64,000 nucleotides of DNA from Enterobacter cloacae. Lineage in GTDB: Bacteria; Pseudomonadota; Gammaproteobacteria; Enterobacterales; Enterobacteriaceae. A program made the position numbers and the translations under genes. This document shows positions 20,317 to 29,445 of this stretch, piece after piece (within the stretch, counting starts at the first letter, position 1; the number at the start of each line of letters is the position of its first letter). The stretch covers positions 1,798,001 to 1,862,000 of the forward strand of contig NZ_CP056117.1 in the NCBI RefSeq assembly GCF_013375935.1, given 5' to 3'. The notes beneath the pieces were generated by a model. It made no database searches. It saw only the letters and a list, made by a program, of their open reading frames with translations, and was not told the DNA's origin.

Positions 20317-22131
20317 ATGTGCGCGGCAAACAAAGAAAAATCAAATCCGTTGTCTTCCCGCCGGGATGTGGTGGCGTCGTTGAATGTGCTTCTGGAAGCG
20401 CTGGATAAACAATTTCCGGCAAACCGATCACGATTCTCGCTGGGCGATACCTGTGCCCACTACGCAACGGACGTTGCGCAGATGGAGGGGCTCTCCCGTG
20501 CCCTGTGGGGGCTGTTTCCGCTGATGGCGTCCGGGGAAGGCACGCCGTTTTGCGAAAAGTACCTAACCGCCATTAAGCTCGGCACCGACCCGCAGAGCGC
20601 GGACTACTGGGGGGAAACCGGCCCGTACGACCAGCGCCTGGTCGAGATGGCGGCATACGGTCTGGGGCTTGCTCTGCTGGGGGATAAGCTCACCGCCCGC
20701 TTTACCGGGCGCGAAGTCATGAACCTGCACGCGTGGCTTAACCAAATCACCGACGCGCAGATGCCGGACAGCAACTGGAACTATTTTGCCATTATGGTCC
20801 AGCTCGGCTTCCGGCGCGCCGGGCTGCCGTATGACCAGGCCGCCATCGATCGCCGCTTTGCGCTGATGGACGCCTACTACCTCGGCGACGGCTGGTATTC
20901 CGACGGCCCGGGCCGCCCGAAAGACTATTACATCTCCATGGCCTTCCACTTCTACGGCCTGATCTACGCCACCCTGAGCGACGACGAGGCGAGGGCCGAG
21001 GTGCTGCGCGAGCGCTCGCGTCTGTTCGCGGCAGACTTTATCTACTGGTCCGCCGCCGATGGGGCCTCGGTGCCGTTTGGCCGCAGCCTGACCTACCGCT
21101 TCGCGATGGTTGCCTTCTGGAGCGCGGTCGCCTTTTCTCAGCTGGACGTCTTCACGCCGGGTATCGTGAAGGGCATTGTGCTGCGCCATCTGCGCTGGTG
21201 GCAGCAGCAGCCGATTACCGATCGTGACGGCATTCTGACCCTCGGATTTGCCTGTCCGAACCTGGCGATGTGCGAGGACTATAACTCCCCCGGCTCGCCG
21301 TACTGGGCGCTGAAAACGTACCTGATCCTGGCGCTGCCGGAGACGCATCCGTTCTGGCAGGCCGACGAGCAGCCGCTGCCCGCGCTGGCCGAGAAGCGCG
21401 CGATCCCGCACGCGCAGCAGATAACGATGCACTCGAAGGGCTCCCGGCACGTCACCATGCTCACCGCCGGCCAGCTGGAGCTGAACAACTACGTTAATAC
21501 CGAAGCGAAATACACCAAGTTTGCCTACTCCAGCCGCTTTGGATTCACCATCGAGCGCGGGCGTTTTGGCCTGAAGCATGCCGCCTGCGATTCCATGCTG
21601 CTGCTGTCAGAGGGAGATAACTATTTCCGCGGCCGTCGCGAGTGCGAGGCGGTCCGGGTGGATGAAAATTACATTTGCTCGCGCTGGTCGCCGTGGCGCG
21701 ACGTGCAGATTGCCACCTGGCAAATTCCGTTCGGAGAGTGGCACCTGCGTCTGCACCGTATCAGCAGCGCCCGCACGCTGCAAACCGTGGAGGGCGGCTT
21801 TGCGGTGATGAAAACGGACCACCAGCTGCGCGAGCGGGGATGTTATCTGAGTGCAGAAAACGGCAGCAGCGTGATTGTCGATCTCTCTCCCGCCATATCG
21901 CGCCAGCCGGACAGCATCGTCACGCCGCCGAACAGCAGCGTGATGTTCCCGGCGTGCGCCTCCATTCCGCTCTTAAAAACCGACATTCCACCAGGCGAGA
22001 GCTGGCTCTGTTGCGCCGTCCTGGCCTGCGAAAAACCGTCATCTGCGGCCGCGCCGCAGCTGGACATAGCCCATAACCAGGTCGTCATTTGCGAGCCCGG
22101 AAGCGAACGTAAGCTGTCGTTCACATTATAA
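20317..22131 (+). CDS. DUF2264 protein, predicted carbohydrate-active enzyme
   Basis: 604 residues from this start. The first 370 residues are Trp/Tyr-rich and helical (MPDSNWNYFAIMVQLGF, YLGDGWYSDGPGRPKDYYI), resembling an alpha/alpha toroid. The remainder is beta-rich, as in polysaccharide-lyase-like folds. I recognise DUF2264 (PF10022), often found in glycan loci; the reaction is not established from the sequence. There is no signal peptide, so it is cytoplasmic. The frame is open to a GTG at 20245, but GAGGG precedes the ATG at 20317. It is the first of three co-directional genes with MFS and GH88. Confidence 0.82.
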   Translation: MCAANKEKSNPLSSRRDVVASLNVLLEALDKQFPANRSRFSLGDTCAHYATDVAQMEGLSRALWGLFPLMASGEGTPFCEKYLTAIKLGTDPQSADYWGETGPYDQRLVEMAAYGLGLALLGDKLTARFTGREVMNLHAWLNQITDAQMPDSNWNYFAIMVQLGFRRAGLPYDQAAIDRRFALMDAYYLGDGWYSDGPGRPKDYYISMAFHFYGLIYATLSDDEARAEVLRERSRLFAADFIYWSAADGASVPFGRSLTYRFAMVAFWSAVAFSQLDVFTPGIVKGIVLRHLRWWQQQPITDRDGILTLGFACPNLAMCEDYNSPGSPYWALKTYLILALPETHPFWQADEQPLPALAEKRAIPHAQQITMHSKGSRHVTMLTAGQLELNNYVNTEAKYTKFAYSSRFGFTIERGRFGLKHAACDSMLLLSEGDNYFRGRRECEAVRVDENYICSRWSPWRDVQIATWQIPFGEWHLRLHRISSARTLQTVEGGFAVMKTDHQLRERGCYLSAENGSSVIVDLSPAISRQPDSIVTPPNSSVMFPACASIPLLKTDIPPGESWLCCAVLACEKPSSAAAPQLDIAHNQVVICEPGSERKLSFTL

Positions 22132-22163
22132 AAATCTGACCCCTACACGTCGGCGAGGATGTT

Positions 22164-23429
22164 ATGAAAAGTACATCGACAACAAGCAGAACTGAATATT
22201 ACAAAATTAGCAGCTTTATCTTTCTCTATTTCTTTACCTGGTCTGCCAGTATTGGCCTGCTGGCGATCTGGCTCGGCCAAAAAGCCAATCTTAGCGGGTC
22301 GGTGATTGGAACCGTCTTTGCGGTGAACGGGATATTCTCCGTTATTCTCAAACCGATCTACGGCTATATTCTCGATAAAATCGGCATGAGCAAATACCTG
22401 CTCTATTTTGTGGTTATCATGTCGGCCCTGATGGCGCCGTTCTTTATTTACGTATACCAGCCGCTGTTAATGTCTAACACCATGCTGGGGATAATTATCG
22501 GCGCGCTCTATTTAAGCTTTGCCTGGTATGCGGGCGTGGCGGCGTGTGAATCCTATTCTGACCGCTTCAGCCGCCTGAACGGCATGGAGTTCGGGCAAAT
22601 TCGCATGTGGGGATCGCTCGGCTGGGCGGTAGCTTCGTCCTTCTCCGGCCTGCTGTTTAACCTTTCACCGGCGTATAACTTTATTCTGGGCAGCGTGGCG
22701 TCGGTAGTAATGCTGATTGTCCTGCTGAGCCTGAAAGTGAACACTAACTCCGCCCACGCGGGCGACGTGCTGACGAAAGAGAAAATCGCTCCGGCGGACG
22801 TATATGCCCTGCTGCGTAACCGTAAATTCTGGGCCTTCTGCCTGTACGTGGCGGGCGTGGCGTGGATGATGTTTATCGCCGAGCAGCAGTTCTCGCGCTA
22901 TTTCGTCACCTTCTTCGACGATATTCATGAGGGCAACGCGGTATTTGGCTATCTCGGTACCGTTCAGTCTGGCATGGAATTTGTCATGTATATGGTGGTC
23001 CCGCTGTTTGTGAACTTTATTGGCGCCAAGCGCGGGCTGTTAATTGTCGGGCTGGTTGTCGGGGCGCGTCTGATTATTTCCGGCATGTGTGATTCGCACC
23101 TGCTGATTTCAGTACTCAAGCCGCTGTACGGCCTGGAAATATGCCTGCTGCTGGTGTCGGTATTTAAATATATCGCCGAGCATTTCGACAAGCGCGTAAA
23201 TGCCACCATGTATTTACTCGGCTATCAGGCGATGCTGTACGTCGGTAACGTGGTGGTCTCTTCACCGGCCGGCTATATGTACGACCACATTGGCTTTGAG
23301 CACACCTATATCATCATGGGCGCTACGGCGCTGACCTTTACCCTTATTTCTGCCTTTACGCTATCCGCCTGCCAGAGCAAGTGGCGCGGAGCCCGCGCGC
23401 TGAACGTAGCAGAAACGTCAACCCGATAA
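22164..23429 (+). CDS. MFS oligosaccharide:H+ symporter, RhiT/LacY-like
   Basis: 421 residues with twelve predicted membrane helices. The N-terminus FIFLYFFTWSASIGLLAIWL and the loop YGYILDKIGMSKYLL after helix 2 fit the oligosaccharide:H+ symporter branch of the major facilitator superfamily, which includes LacY and the rhamnogalacturonide transporter RhiT. It lies 32 bp after DUF2264 and 27 bp before GH88. The setting implies import of an unsaturated uronic-acid disaccharide or short oligosaccharide. The exact substrate cannot be read from the sequence. Confidence 0.87.
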   Translation: MKSTSTTSRTEYYKISSFIFLYFFTWSASIGLLAIWLGQKANLSGSVIGTVFAVNGIFSVILKPIYGYILDKIGMSKYLLYFVVIMSALMAPFFIYVYQPLLMSNTMLGIIIGALYLSFAWYAGVAACESYSDRFSRLNGMEFGQIRMWGSLGWAVASSFSGLLFNLSPAYNFILGSVASVVMLIVLLSLKVNTNSAHAGDVLTKEKIAPADVYALLRNRKFWAFCLYVAGVAWMMFIAEQQFSRYFVTFFDDIHEGNAVFGYLGTVQSGMEFVMYMVVPLFVNFIGAKRGLLIVGLVVGARLIISGMCDSHLLISVLKPLYGLEICLLLVSVFKYIAEHFDKRVNATMYLLGYQAMLYVGNVVVSSPAGYMYDHIGFEHTYIIMGATALTFTLISAFTLSACQSKWRGARALNVAETSTR

Positions 23430-23456
23430 TTACGCCGTCAAAGAAGGAACAGAAAT

Positions 23457-24644
23457 ATGTTAAGTCGTATCAAAGAGGAACGTCTGTCCGTTATCGCCGC
23501 GCCCGTTGACGCCCGCGCATTCCGCGATGAACTCTATTCGGCGCGCGGCCATGTCCTCGAACTGATTAGCCGTCATTTAACGGCGTTCGGTGAGCGGTTT
23601 CCGGCAGAAACCTGCCAGCAAGGCTTTTATCCGCTGACGGACAACGTGGAGTGGACCACCAGCTTCTGGACCGGCCAGCTGTGGCTGGCGTGGGAGATGA
23701 GCAGCGATACAAGATTCCGCGAGATGGCGGAAAAACACGTCCGCTCGTTTGGCCTGCGCATCGCCGGGCGCAACGACACCAACACCCACGATTTAGGCTT
23801 CCTGTACACGCTCTCCTGCGTGGCAGCCTGGCGGCTGACAGGCAACCGCGAGGCGCGCGGCTTCTCGCTGCTGGCGGCCGAAGCGCTGCTGGAGCGCTTC
23901 CATGAGAAGGCGAAGATCATCCAGGCGTGGGGCGATCTCTCGGATCCGGAACAGGCCGGGAGGATGATCATCGACTGCAACATGAACCTGCCGCTGCTCT
24001 ACTGGGCAACGGAGCAGACGGGCGATCCGCGCTTCGCCGCGGCGGCAAAAGCGCACGTGATGCAGGCGGCGACGTACCTCATTCGTGACGATGCGTCCAC
24101 GTTCCACACCTACTATATGGACGTATCGACCGGCGCGCCGCGCTACGGCAACACCCAGCAGGGATATGCGGACGATTCCTGCTGGTCGCGCGGGCAGGCG
24201 TGGGGAATTTACGGCTTCCTGCTGAGCTATATCTATACCGGCGACGAGACGATGATTGCCCTGTCCAAACGGCTGGCGAACTACTTCCTCAACCGCCTGC
24301 CGGAAGATTACGTCTGCCACTGGGATCTGGCGCTGGTGGGCACCGATGCGCTGCGCGACGCCTCCTCGGCGGCGATTGCGGTGTGCGGACTGCTGGAGCT
24401 GGTAAAGCACCTGCCGGTTACGGATCCGGACCGGGAGCATTATCTGGAGTGGGCCAAAGGCATTATGTCATCGCTGACGAAGCACTACCTGATGGGCAAA
24501 GAGGAGAAGGGCAACGGGCTGCTGAAGCACTCGGTCTATCATCTTGCGAGCAACAAAGGCGTGGATGAGTGCGCAAGCTGGGGAGATTACTTCTACGTTG
24601 AGGCGCTGGTGCGTTTCACCCAGAGCTGGAAGCTGTACTGGTAA
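23457..24644 (+). CDS. GH88 unsaturated glucuronyl/galacturonyl hydrolase
   Basis: 395 residues and no signal peptide, so intracellular. It matches family GH88: Trp-rich alpha/alpha barrel segments (NVEWTTSFWTGQLWLAWEM, SCWSRGQAWGIYGF), and aspartates in NTHDLGFLY (D112) and IIDCNMNLPLLYW (D173). These are 61 residues apart, as D88 and D149 of Bacillus sp. GL1 UGL are. GH88 enzymes hydrate and cleave the unsaturated uronate left at the non-reducing end by polysaccharide lyases. AAGGAACAG precedes the ATG. Last gene of the AraC-controlled cluster. Confidence 0.93.
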   Translation: MLSRIKEERLSVIAAPVDARAFRDELYSARGHVLELISRHLTAFGERFPAETCQQGFYPLTDNVEWTTSFWTGQLWLAWEMSSDTRFREMAEKHVRSFGLRIAGRNDTNTHDLGFLYTLSCVAAWRLTGNREARGFSLLAAEALLERFHEKAKIIQAWGDLSDPEQAGRMIIDCNMNLPLLYWATEQTGDPRFAAAAKAHVMQAATYLIRDDASTFHTYYMDVSTGAPRYGNTQQGYADDSCWSRGQAWGIYGFLLSYIYTGDETMIALSKRLANYFLNRLPEDYVCHWDLALVGTDALRDASSAAIAVCGLLELVKHLPVTDPDREHYLEWAKGIMSSLTKHYLMGKEEKGNGLLKHSVYHLASNKGVDECASWGDYFYVEALVRFTQSWKLYW

Positions 24645-24656
24645 CAGGCTGGGGCG

Positions 24657-25184
24657 TCACCACCCCATGACCTCTTTAATGACGCGCCGGTAGGGGGTGT
24701 CGAGCTGTGCCGGTACGCGGCGCATGTAGTCCTTCGCATGGCTGTGCGTCTGTCCGCTGAGGCTGTCGAGATAAGCGATAGCCTCTTCCACGGCCGGAAT
24801 GCGGCCTTCCTGTGCGGCGCTTCTCGGCGGCAGGCCGGTCCAGATGAGCGCCTCGATTCCTCGCTCCCTCGCCCATGACGACAGCACACCCGCGCTGCGT
24901 TCGGTTATCAGCAGCGAGCCGATGCCATCGCAGCGATCGTCAGGAATGCCCTCCCGCTCGTGCAGGGCCTCAGAGGCCACGCTCAGCGTTGTGGCGTCCA
25001 GCCATACCCAAAGCACCGGTACGGCGGGAGCATTCATGCAGATGGCGGTCGCCAGTTCGCCGCCATCGCTTACGCGGCAAAACTCGACGGGCAGCGACGG
25101 CCCGTCGGTGTGCCACTCACCGGCAATCGGTAACGCGCCGCTTTTCCAGATTAACGAACCCCAGCCAAGACAGGCTATTTTCAT
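24657..25184 (-). CDS. Hypothetical protein, gamma-glutamylcyclotransferase-like N-terminus
   Basis: 175 residues. The N-terminus MKIACLGWGSLIWKSG resembles the YGSL nucleotide/substrate loop of the gamma-glutamylcyclotransferase (AIG2-like) fold, and the conserved acidic position could be one of the Glu residues around 89–97. The resemblance is short, so the activity is uncertain. GGGGAA precedes the ATG. It lies 39 bp after kbp on the same strand, possibly co-transcribed, and is convergent with the GH88 gene. Confidence 0.7.
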   Translation of the reverse strand: MKIACLGWGSLIWKSGALPIAGEWHTDGPSLPVEFCRVSDGGELATAICMNAPAVPVLWVWLDATTLSVASEALHEREGIPDDRCDGIGSLLITERSAGVLSSWARERGIEALIWTGLPPRSAAQEGRIPAVEEAIAYLDSLSGQTHSHAKDYMRRVPAQLDTPYRRVIKEVMGW

Positions 25185-25223
25185 TCTGTTCCCCTGCGCG
25201 ACGTGAACCAGTAGCCTCAGACG

Positions 25224-25664
25224 TTACGCCTTAGGAATACGCAGCGTCTGGCCGGGATAGATTTTATCCGGGCTGGAGAGCATCGGGCGGTTAGCCTCGA
25301 AAATCTTGTTGTACTGGTTGGCATCGCCGTACACGGTTTTGGAGATGGCGCTCAGGGTATCGCCGGATTTCACCGTGTAGTAGGTCGCTTCATCTTTGGC
25401 ATCCGTGGCGGTGATGTTGTTCTCCACCTCGCTGACGCCTGCGATGTTGCCGACGGCAACCTGGATTTTTTCTTTCTGCTCCTGGGTCAGCCCGTCGCCC
25501 GTCACGCTGGCTTTGCCGTCGGTGACGTTTACCTGAACCTTATCTGAACCGGGAATGTTGAGTTTCTTGAGGTGCTCGGTGATTTTGTCGCTCTGGCCTT
25601 TATGATCGGTCAGGTTATCCCACAGCTTTTCGCCTGCTTCTTTTACGAAGTTAAAAAGTCCCAT
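25224..25664 (-). CDS. kbp: Potassium-binding BON–LysM protein Kbp
   Basis: A 146-residue protein very similar to E. coli Kbp (YgaU, 149 residues). [15 protein letters not shown] opens the protein. A BON domain spans residues 20–90 ([15 protein letters not shown]) and a LysM domain 95–146 ([19 protein letters not shown] … [12 protein letters not shown]). E. coli Kbp senses and binds K+ in the cytoplasm. There is no signal peptide here either. In E. coli it maps elsewhere (near gabP), so its place beside ygiN is a rearrangement or a second copy. Confidence 0.9.
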   Translation of the reverse strand: MGLFNFVKEAGEKLWDNLTDHKGQSDKITEHLKKLNIPGSDKVQVNVTDGKASVTGDGLTQEQKEKIQVAVGNIAGVSEVENNITATDAKDEATYYTVKSGDTLSAISKTVYGDANQYNKIFEANRPMLSSPDKIYPGQTLRIPKA

Positions 25665-25717
25665 TCCATCCTCCTGTTAATCATGAAGTCAGAATAAGCA
25701 TAGCAGGTCAGAGAGAT

Positions 25718-25742
25718 TTCCCTCTCCGAAAGGAGAGGGAAG
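25718..25742. repeat. REP-like palindrome, core only (copy 4)
   Basis: TTCCCTCTCC-GAA-AGGAGAGGGAA is a near-perfect hairpin between the ygiN stop and the kbp start. The GGGTGAGGGCATCAGGCC tail is absent. Confidence 0.7.
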
Positions 25743-25749
25743 GCAGGTT

Positions 25750-26064
25750 TTACACCCCTTGCTCCAGAATACGGATGTGGGTGTCCAGCACGCCACCCTT
25801 CACCGCGTCGCTCCACGCTTTCATGTGCGCGGTCTGCAAGTGGGCTTCAAGGTGCGCGACGGTTTCCCACTGCTCAACCATGATGATTGGGTCTGGCGCG
25901 GTCGCCTGGAAGCTTGCGTCAGTCGCGGCATCCACCATCGGCGCGTAGCCGTGGCAGCCTTCTTCCTTCAGAACGGTCGGGATAATCTTCGCGAATTGAT
26001 CCAGCACCGCCTGGCGGTGATGTTGGCCAGGACGCGTACGGATTTCAGCAATAACGGTAAGCAT
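25750..26064 (-). CDS. ygiN: Putative quinol monooxygenase YgiN
   Basis: The 104-residue length equals E. coli YgiN, an ABM-fold dimeric monooxygenase (MLTVIAEIRTRPGQHHRQ; PDPIIMVEQWETVAHLEAHL). It is thought to act on menadiol and to form a quinone redox cycle with MdaB. It lies 30 bp after mdaB on the same strand, so the two form an operon. Confidence 0.95.
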   Translation of the reverse strand: MLTVIAEIRTRPGQHHRQAVLDQFAKIIPTVLKEEGCHGYAPMVDAATDASFQATAPDPIIMVEQWETVAHLEAHLQTAHMKAWSDAVKGGVLDTHIRILEQGV

Positions 26065-26094
26065 AATTAACTCCTTCTAATTCCAGGCTACCAG

Positions 26095-26676
26095 TTAAGC
26101 AAAAATTTCCGCGAGATGCTTGCGATATTCTGCGATATAGCGCGGGACGTCCGGCATTTTAATCACGTCGTTGACGATGAAGGTCGGCAGCGGGTCCATG
26201 CCCAGGAACTGGTTAGCCTTGTGGAACGGCAGGTACGCGCCGTCTACGCCCACGCCTTCGAAGAACTGATCGTTCTCGGTGAACGCTTCCAGAGGGGCGT
26301 TCCAGGTGAGGGAGAGCATATATTTTTTGCCCTGAATCAGGCCGCCCGAGCCGTATTTTTTAGACGCGTCGGAGCGGGTGCGGCCATCGCTGGCATACAG
26401 CGAACCGTGACCTTCGGTAAACACATCGTCCATGTATTTTTTCACGGTCCACGGTGCGCCCATCCACCAGCCCGGCATCTGCCAGATTACCACGTCGGCC
26501 CACAGGAAGTTCTGCACTTCGGCCTTCACGTCGTAATCGCTGTCCGCGCGCACGACCTTAACATCATGCCCGGCGTCGCGCAGGAAACCGTCCGCGACCT
26601 CGGTCAGGGTGTCATTCAGCTGGCCTTTAGAGTGCGCAAATTCTTTTGCGCCGTTGATAATCAGAATGTTGCTCAT
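26095..26676 (-). CDS. mdaB: NADPH:quinone reductase MdaB
   Basis: A 193-residue flavodoxin-fold FAD enzyme matching E. coli MdaB in length. ILIINGAKEFAHSKGQLN near the N-terminus is the phosphate/flavin loop; WQMPGWWMGAPWTVKKYMD is the conserved active-site stretch. It performs two-electron reduction of quinones and protects against redox cycling. First gene of mdaB-ygiN and downstream of qseBC, as in E. coli. Confidence 0.96.
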   Translation of the reverse strand: MSNILIINGAKEFAHSKGQLNDTLTEVADGFLRDAGHDVKVVRADSDYDVKAEVQNFLWADVVIWQMPGWWMGAPWTVKKYMDDVFTEGHGSLYASDGRTRSDASKKYGSGGLIQGKKYMLSLTWNAPLEAFTENDQFFEGVGVDGAYLPFHKANQFLGMDPLPTFIVNDVIKMPDVPRYIAEYRKHLAEIFA

Positions 26677-26780
26677 TATTTGTCCTCGATGCTGAGAGTA
26701 TGCCGGGTATTCTACGCGCGAGGACGGAGCGGAAAAATGAGCAAAATGTGCAAAGTCTTTTGCGTTAAGCGCAATAATCC

Positions 26781-28130
26781 CTACCAGCTGACGGCCACCT
26801 CAAAGCCGCCTTCCGGGGCGTTGCCCAGGGAAACGCGCATCCCGTGTAACGCCGCGATGCGCTTAACGATGGATAACCCCAGCCCGCTACCGGTGGCGTC
26901 CTGACCCGGCGGGCGATAAAAACGCTCGCCGATGCGCGCCAGCGCATCAGGAGAAATTCCCGCCCCGTTGTCGCGTACGGTAAAGCCCTGGGTATTCAGC
27001 GTTACGTCCACCACGCTGCCGCGCGGGCTGTAACGCACGGCGTTGTCCAGCAGGTTGCGCACCAGCAGGCTCAGCAGCAGCGGCTGCCCGTGGCGCATAA
27101 CGTCCGGCGCGTTGACGTTAAGCCGAATATCAATGCCCGCCTGCTGCGCCGGGTGCCAGATATCCAGCACCGCAGATTGCAGTAAATCAGCCATCACAAC
27201 GGGCTCTGCGTCATCCAGGTTATCCAGCGAATCCAGGCGCGACAGGGTGAGAAGCTGATCCACCAGCCGGGAGGCGCGGTCGATGCCCGCATGCAGCTGC
27301 CCCAGCGCTTTCGACTGCGCCTCGGGATCGTCGAGAGAGAGCTGCGCCACGTCGGTTTGCACCTTCAGCGCGGCCAGCGGGCTGCGCAGTTCGTGGGCGG
27401 CATCCGAGGTGAAGCGGCGCTCGCGGGCCATCATCTCCTGCGTACGGGCAAACAGATGGTTAAGCGCATCGAGCAGCGGGCGAACCTCCGTCGGCACGCC
27501 GCGCGTGGGCAGCGTATCGGTAGCATCCGGCGAACGCGAGCGCAGGGTTTGCGCCAGGTTTTTCAGCGGCTTCAGCTCCCGGCTCAGCAGAACAATCAGC
27601 AACAGCAGCATGACGGGCAGCGCCACCAGCCATGGCGTCAGCTGCGAGCTGACCACGTCCAGTGCCATATCCTGCCGGTACTCCCACTCCTGGCCGACCG
27701 CCACGCGGTATTTTCCGTCCGGTGAGGTGAGCCACAGAAAACGCCACGTGTCGTTATCATCCTGCAGCCGGCCGTCATCAAATCCATCGCGGCGGTAGTG
27801 ATAAGGAATGTCGCGCCCGTTCTCACCGTCGTTAAGCACCATGTGGCCGTCGGCGGTGAAGATCGCAAAGGCCAGCGCATCGTCGTCGAGATGGCCGTGT
27901 CGGGCTTTTTTCGGCACCTCGCGCATGCGTTCCGGCGCGCGGAGCTCGTCCACGTCCATCGTCAGCAGCCGTTTGGCAAACAGCATCTGCTGGGTATCAA
28001 ACAGCTTATCCAGCTTTTCAGCGGTTTGATGCCAGGCCACCACGCTTGCAGCAAACCAGGCCGCCAGGGAAAGCAGCAAAAAGAGGAGCGTCAGGCGCAG
28101 CTTCAGGCTCAGGCGTTCGGTCAGTTTCAT
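26781..28130 (-). CDS. qseC: Sensor histidine kinase QseC
   Basis: The 449-residue length equals E. coli QseC. Layout: first membrane helix near 10–32, periplasmic sensor to about 160, second helix 166–184, HAMP, then the phospho-acceptor region [16 protein letters not shown] with His246, and the ATPase N and G boxes ([27 protein letters not shown]). In E. coli it responds to AI-3, adrenaline and noradrenaline and controls flagellar and virulence genes through QseB. Its start overlaps the qseB stop in ATGA. Confidence 0.97.
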   Translation of the reverse strand: MKLTERLSLKLRLTLLFLLLSLAAWFAASVVAWHQTAEKLDKLFDTQQMLFAKRLLTMDVDELRAPERMREVPKKARHGHLDDDALAFAIFTADGHMVLNDGENGRDIPYHYRRDGFDDGRLQDDNDTWRFLWLTSPDGKYRVAVGQEWEYRQDMALDVVSSQLTPWLVALPVMLLLLIVLLSRELKPLKNLAQTLRSRSPDATDTLPTRGVPTEVRPLLDALNHLFARTQEMMARERRFTSDAAHELRSPLAALKVQTDVAQLSLDDPEAQSKALGQLHAGIDRASRLVDQLLTLSRLDSLDNLDDAEPVVMADLLQSAVLDIWHPAQQAGIDIRLNVNAPDVMRHGQPLLLSLLVRNLLDNAVRYSPRGSVVDVTLNTQGFTVRDNGAGISPDALARIGERFYRPPGQDATGSGLGLSIVKRIAALHGMRVSLGNAPEGGFEVAVSW

Positions 28131-28786
28131 GCGTCACCCAGGGTATAACCGATGCCGTGCACGGTGCGGATAAACTCGCTGCCGAGCTTGCGGCGTAAAT
28201 GATGTACGTGGACTTCGACGGCGTTGCTGGAGACGTCATCGTCCCAGCTGTAGAGCTTCTCTTCGATGGCCCTGCGCGGCAGCACGCGCCCCGCGTTGCG
28301 CATCAGCAGCTCCAGCAGGGCGAACTCTTTCGGCTTAAGCACCAGCGTTTCGCCATCCAGCCTGGCGACGAGGCTTGTCGGATCGAGCGTAACCCTGCCG
28401 TGACGCAGCTCGCTGCGCGTCTGGCCGTGGCTGCGGCGAACCAGCGCCTCGAGCCGGGCCGCCACCTCAATCAGCGCGAACGGCTTACACAGGTAATCGT
28501 CCGCCCCCAGGCGCAAACCTTCGACCCGCTGGTTCAGCGCGTCCCGCGCCGTCAGGATCAGGACCGGTTCGCTGCGCCCGCTTTCGCGCCAGGCGCGCAG
28601 GACGGCAAGCCCGTCGATTTCCGGCAGCGTCAGATCCAGCACCACCGCATCATACGGTGCGCTATACAGGGCTGCCTGTCCGGTTTTACCGTCGCTGAAC
28701 CAGTCCACGCTAAAGCCCATTTTGCTTAAGCCTGCTTTAATACCGTCGCCAATTAGCCTGTCGTCTTCTACCAGTAAAATGCGCAT
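28127..28786 (-). CDS. qseB: Response regulator QseB
   Basis: 219 residues, OmpR family. The receiver domain carries the acidic pocket EDD at 7–9 and phospho-acceptor Asp51 ([12 protein letters not shown]). The C-terminal winged helix ends with [20 protein letters not shown]. It is the first gene of qseBC and divergent from ygiW. The intergenic region holds a direct-repeat box of the QseB/PmrA type. Confidence 0.97.
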   Translation of the reverse strand: MRILLVEDDRLIGDGIKAGLSKMGFSVDWFSDGKTGQAALYSAPYDAVVLDLTLPEIDGLAVLRAWRESGRSEPVLILTARDALNQRVEGLRLGADDYLCKPFALIEVAARLEALVRRSHGQTRSELRHGRVTLDPTSLVARLDGETLVLKPKEFALLELLMRNAGRVLPRRAIEEKLYSWDDDVSSNAVEVHVHHLRRKLGSEFIRTVHGIGYTLGDA

Positions 28787-28858
28787 ATTCCCTCCCTGAT
28801 GCCGTCAGTAAACCCTCCGCAGGCGCGCGCTGTACAGTAAAAATAAATAAATTTTTCC

Positions 28859-28875
28859 CTTAAGAAGTTGTTAAG
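28859..28875. promoter_or_regulatory. QseB/PmrA-type direct-repeat box
   Basis: CTTAAG-N5-GTTAAG matches the two half-sites of the PmrA-type box, (C/T)TTAA(T/G)-N5-(C/T)TTAA(T/G), in 11 of 12 positions. A further TTTAAT lies at 28886–28891. Its place between qseB and ygiW suggests autoregulation of qseBC and control of ygiW. Confidence 0.6.
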
Positions 28876-28925
28876 GTTTACCCTGTTTAATGGATTGTGA
28901 AACGACATTAAAGGGAGATATTAAT

Positions 28926-29327
28926 ATGAAAAAATACGCTGCACTTGCCGCTATCATGATGATGACCACTGCCCCTGTATTTGCTGCACAGGGTGGCTTT
29001 AGTGGCCCATCTGCGACACAGAACCAGACGCAAACCCAGCAGGGTGGCTTTGTCGATAACAACGCCAACCTTACCACCGCGGCTAAAGTTAAGGATATGA
29101 AGGACGACAGCTGGGTGAAGCTGCGCGGTAACATTACCGAGCGCCTGTCCGATGACCGTTACACCTTCCGCGATGAAAGCGGTACGGTGGTGGTTGAGAT
29201 TGACCACAAGAACTGGAACGGCGTGACCGTAACGCCTCAGGATAAGGTTGAACTCCAGGGTAAAATCGACAAAGACTGGAACGAGTTTGAAATCGACGTG
29301 AAGCAGGTTATCAAGCTGAACAAATAA
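28926..29327 (+). CDS. ygiW: Periplasmic OB-fold stress protein YgiW (VisP)
   Basis: 133 residues with a signal peptide (MKKYAALAAIMMMTTAPVFA) and a BOF (OB-fold) domain from about residue 40 (TTAAKVKDMKDDSWVKLRGN). A Gln/Thr-rich linker follows the signal peptide. The E. coli and Salmonella orthologues are stress-induced periplasmic proteins in the QseBC regulon. An in-frame start at 28890 would add 12 residues, but AAGGGAGA lies correctly before the ATG at 28926. Divergent from qseB. Confidence 0.94.
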   Translation: MKKYAALAAIMMMTTAPVFAAQGGFSGPSATQNQTQTQQGGFVDNNANLTTAAKVKDMKDDSWVKLRGNITERLSDDRYTFRDESGTVVVEIDHKNWNGVTVTPQDKVELQGKIDKDWNEFEIDVKQVIKLNK

Positions 29328-29332
29328 CCCAT

Positions 29333-29357
29333 AAAGGGCCGCCGATGCGGCCCTTTT
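29333..29357 (+). terminator. Terminator after ygiW
   Basis: AAAGGGCCGC-CGAT-GCGGCCCTTT with a following T run, five bases after the stop. Confidence 0.92.
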
Positions 29358-29445
29358 TCTTTGTGACTCAACTCGCCAGATGAGGTAGTATCTGCGGCAA
29401 TATTGCCTGAAACCCATCGGTTTCTGAGTTGAGGAATCACACGTA

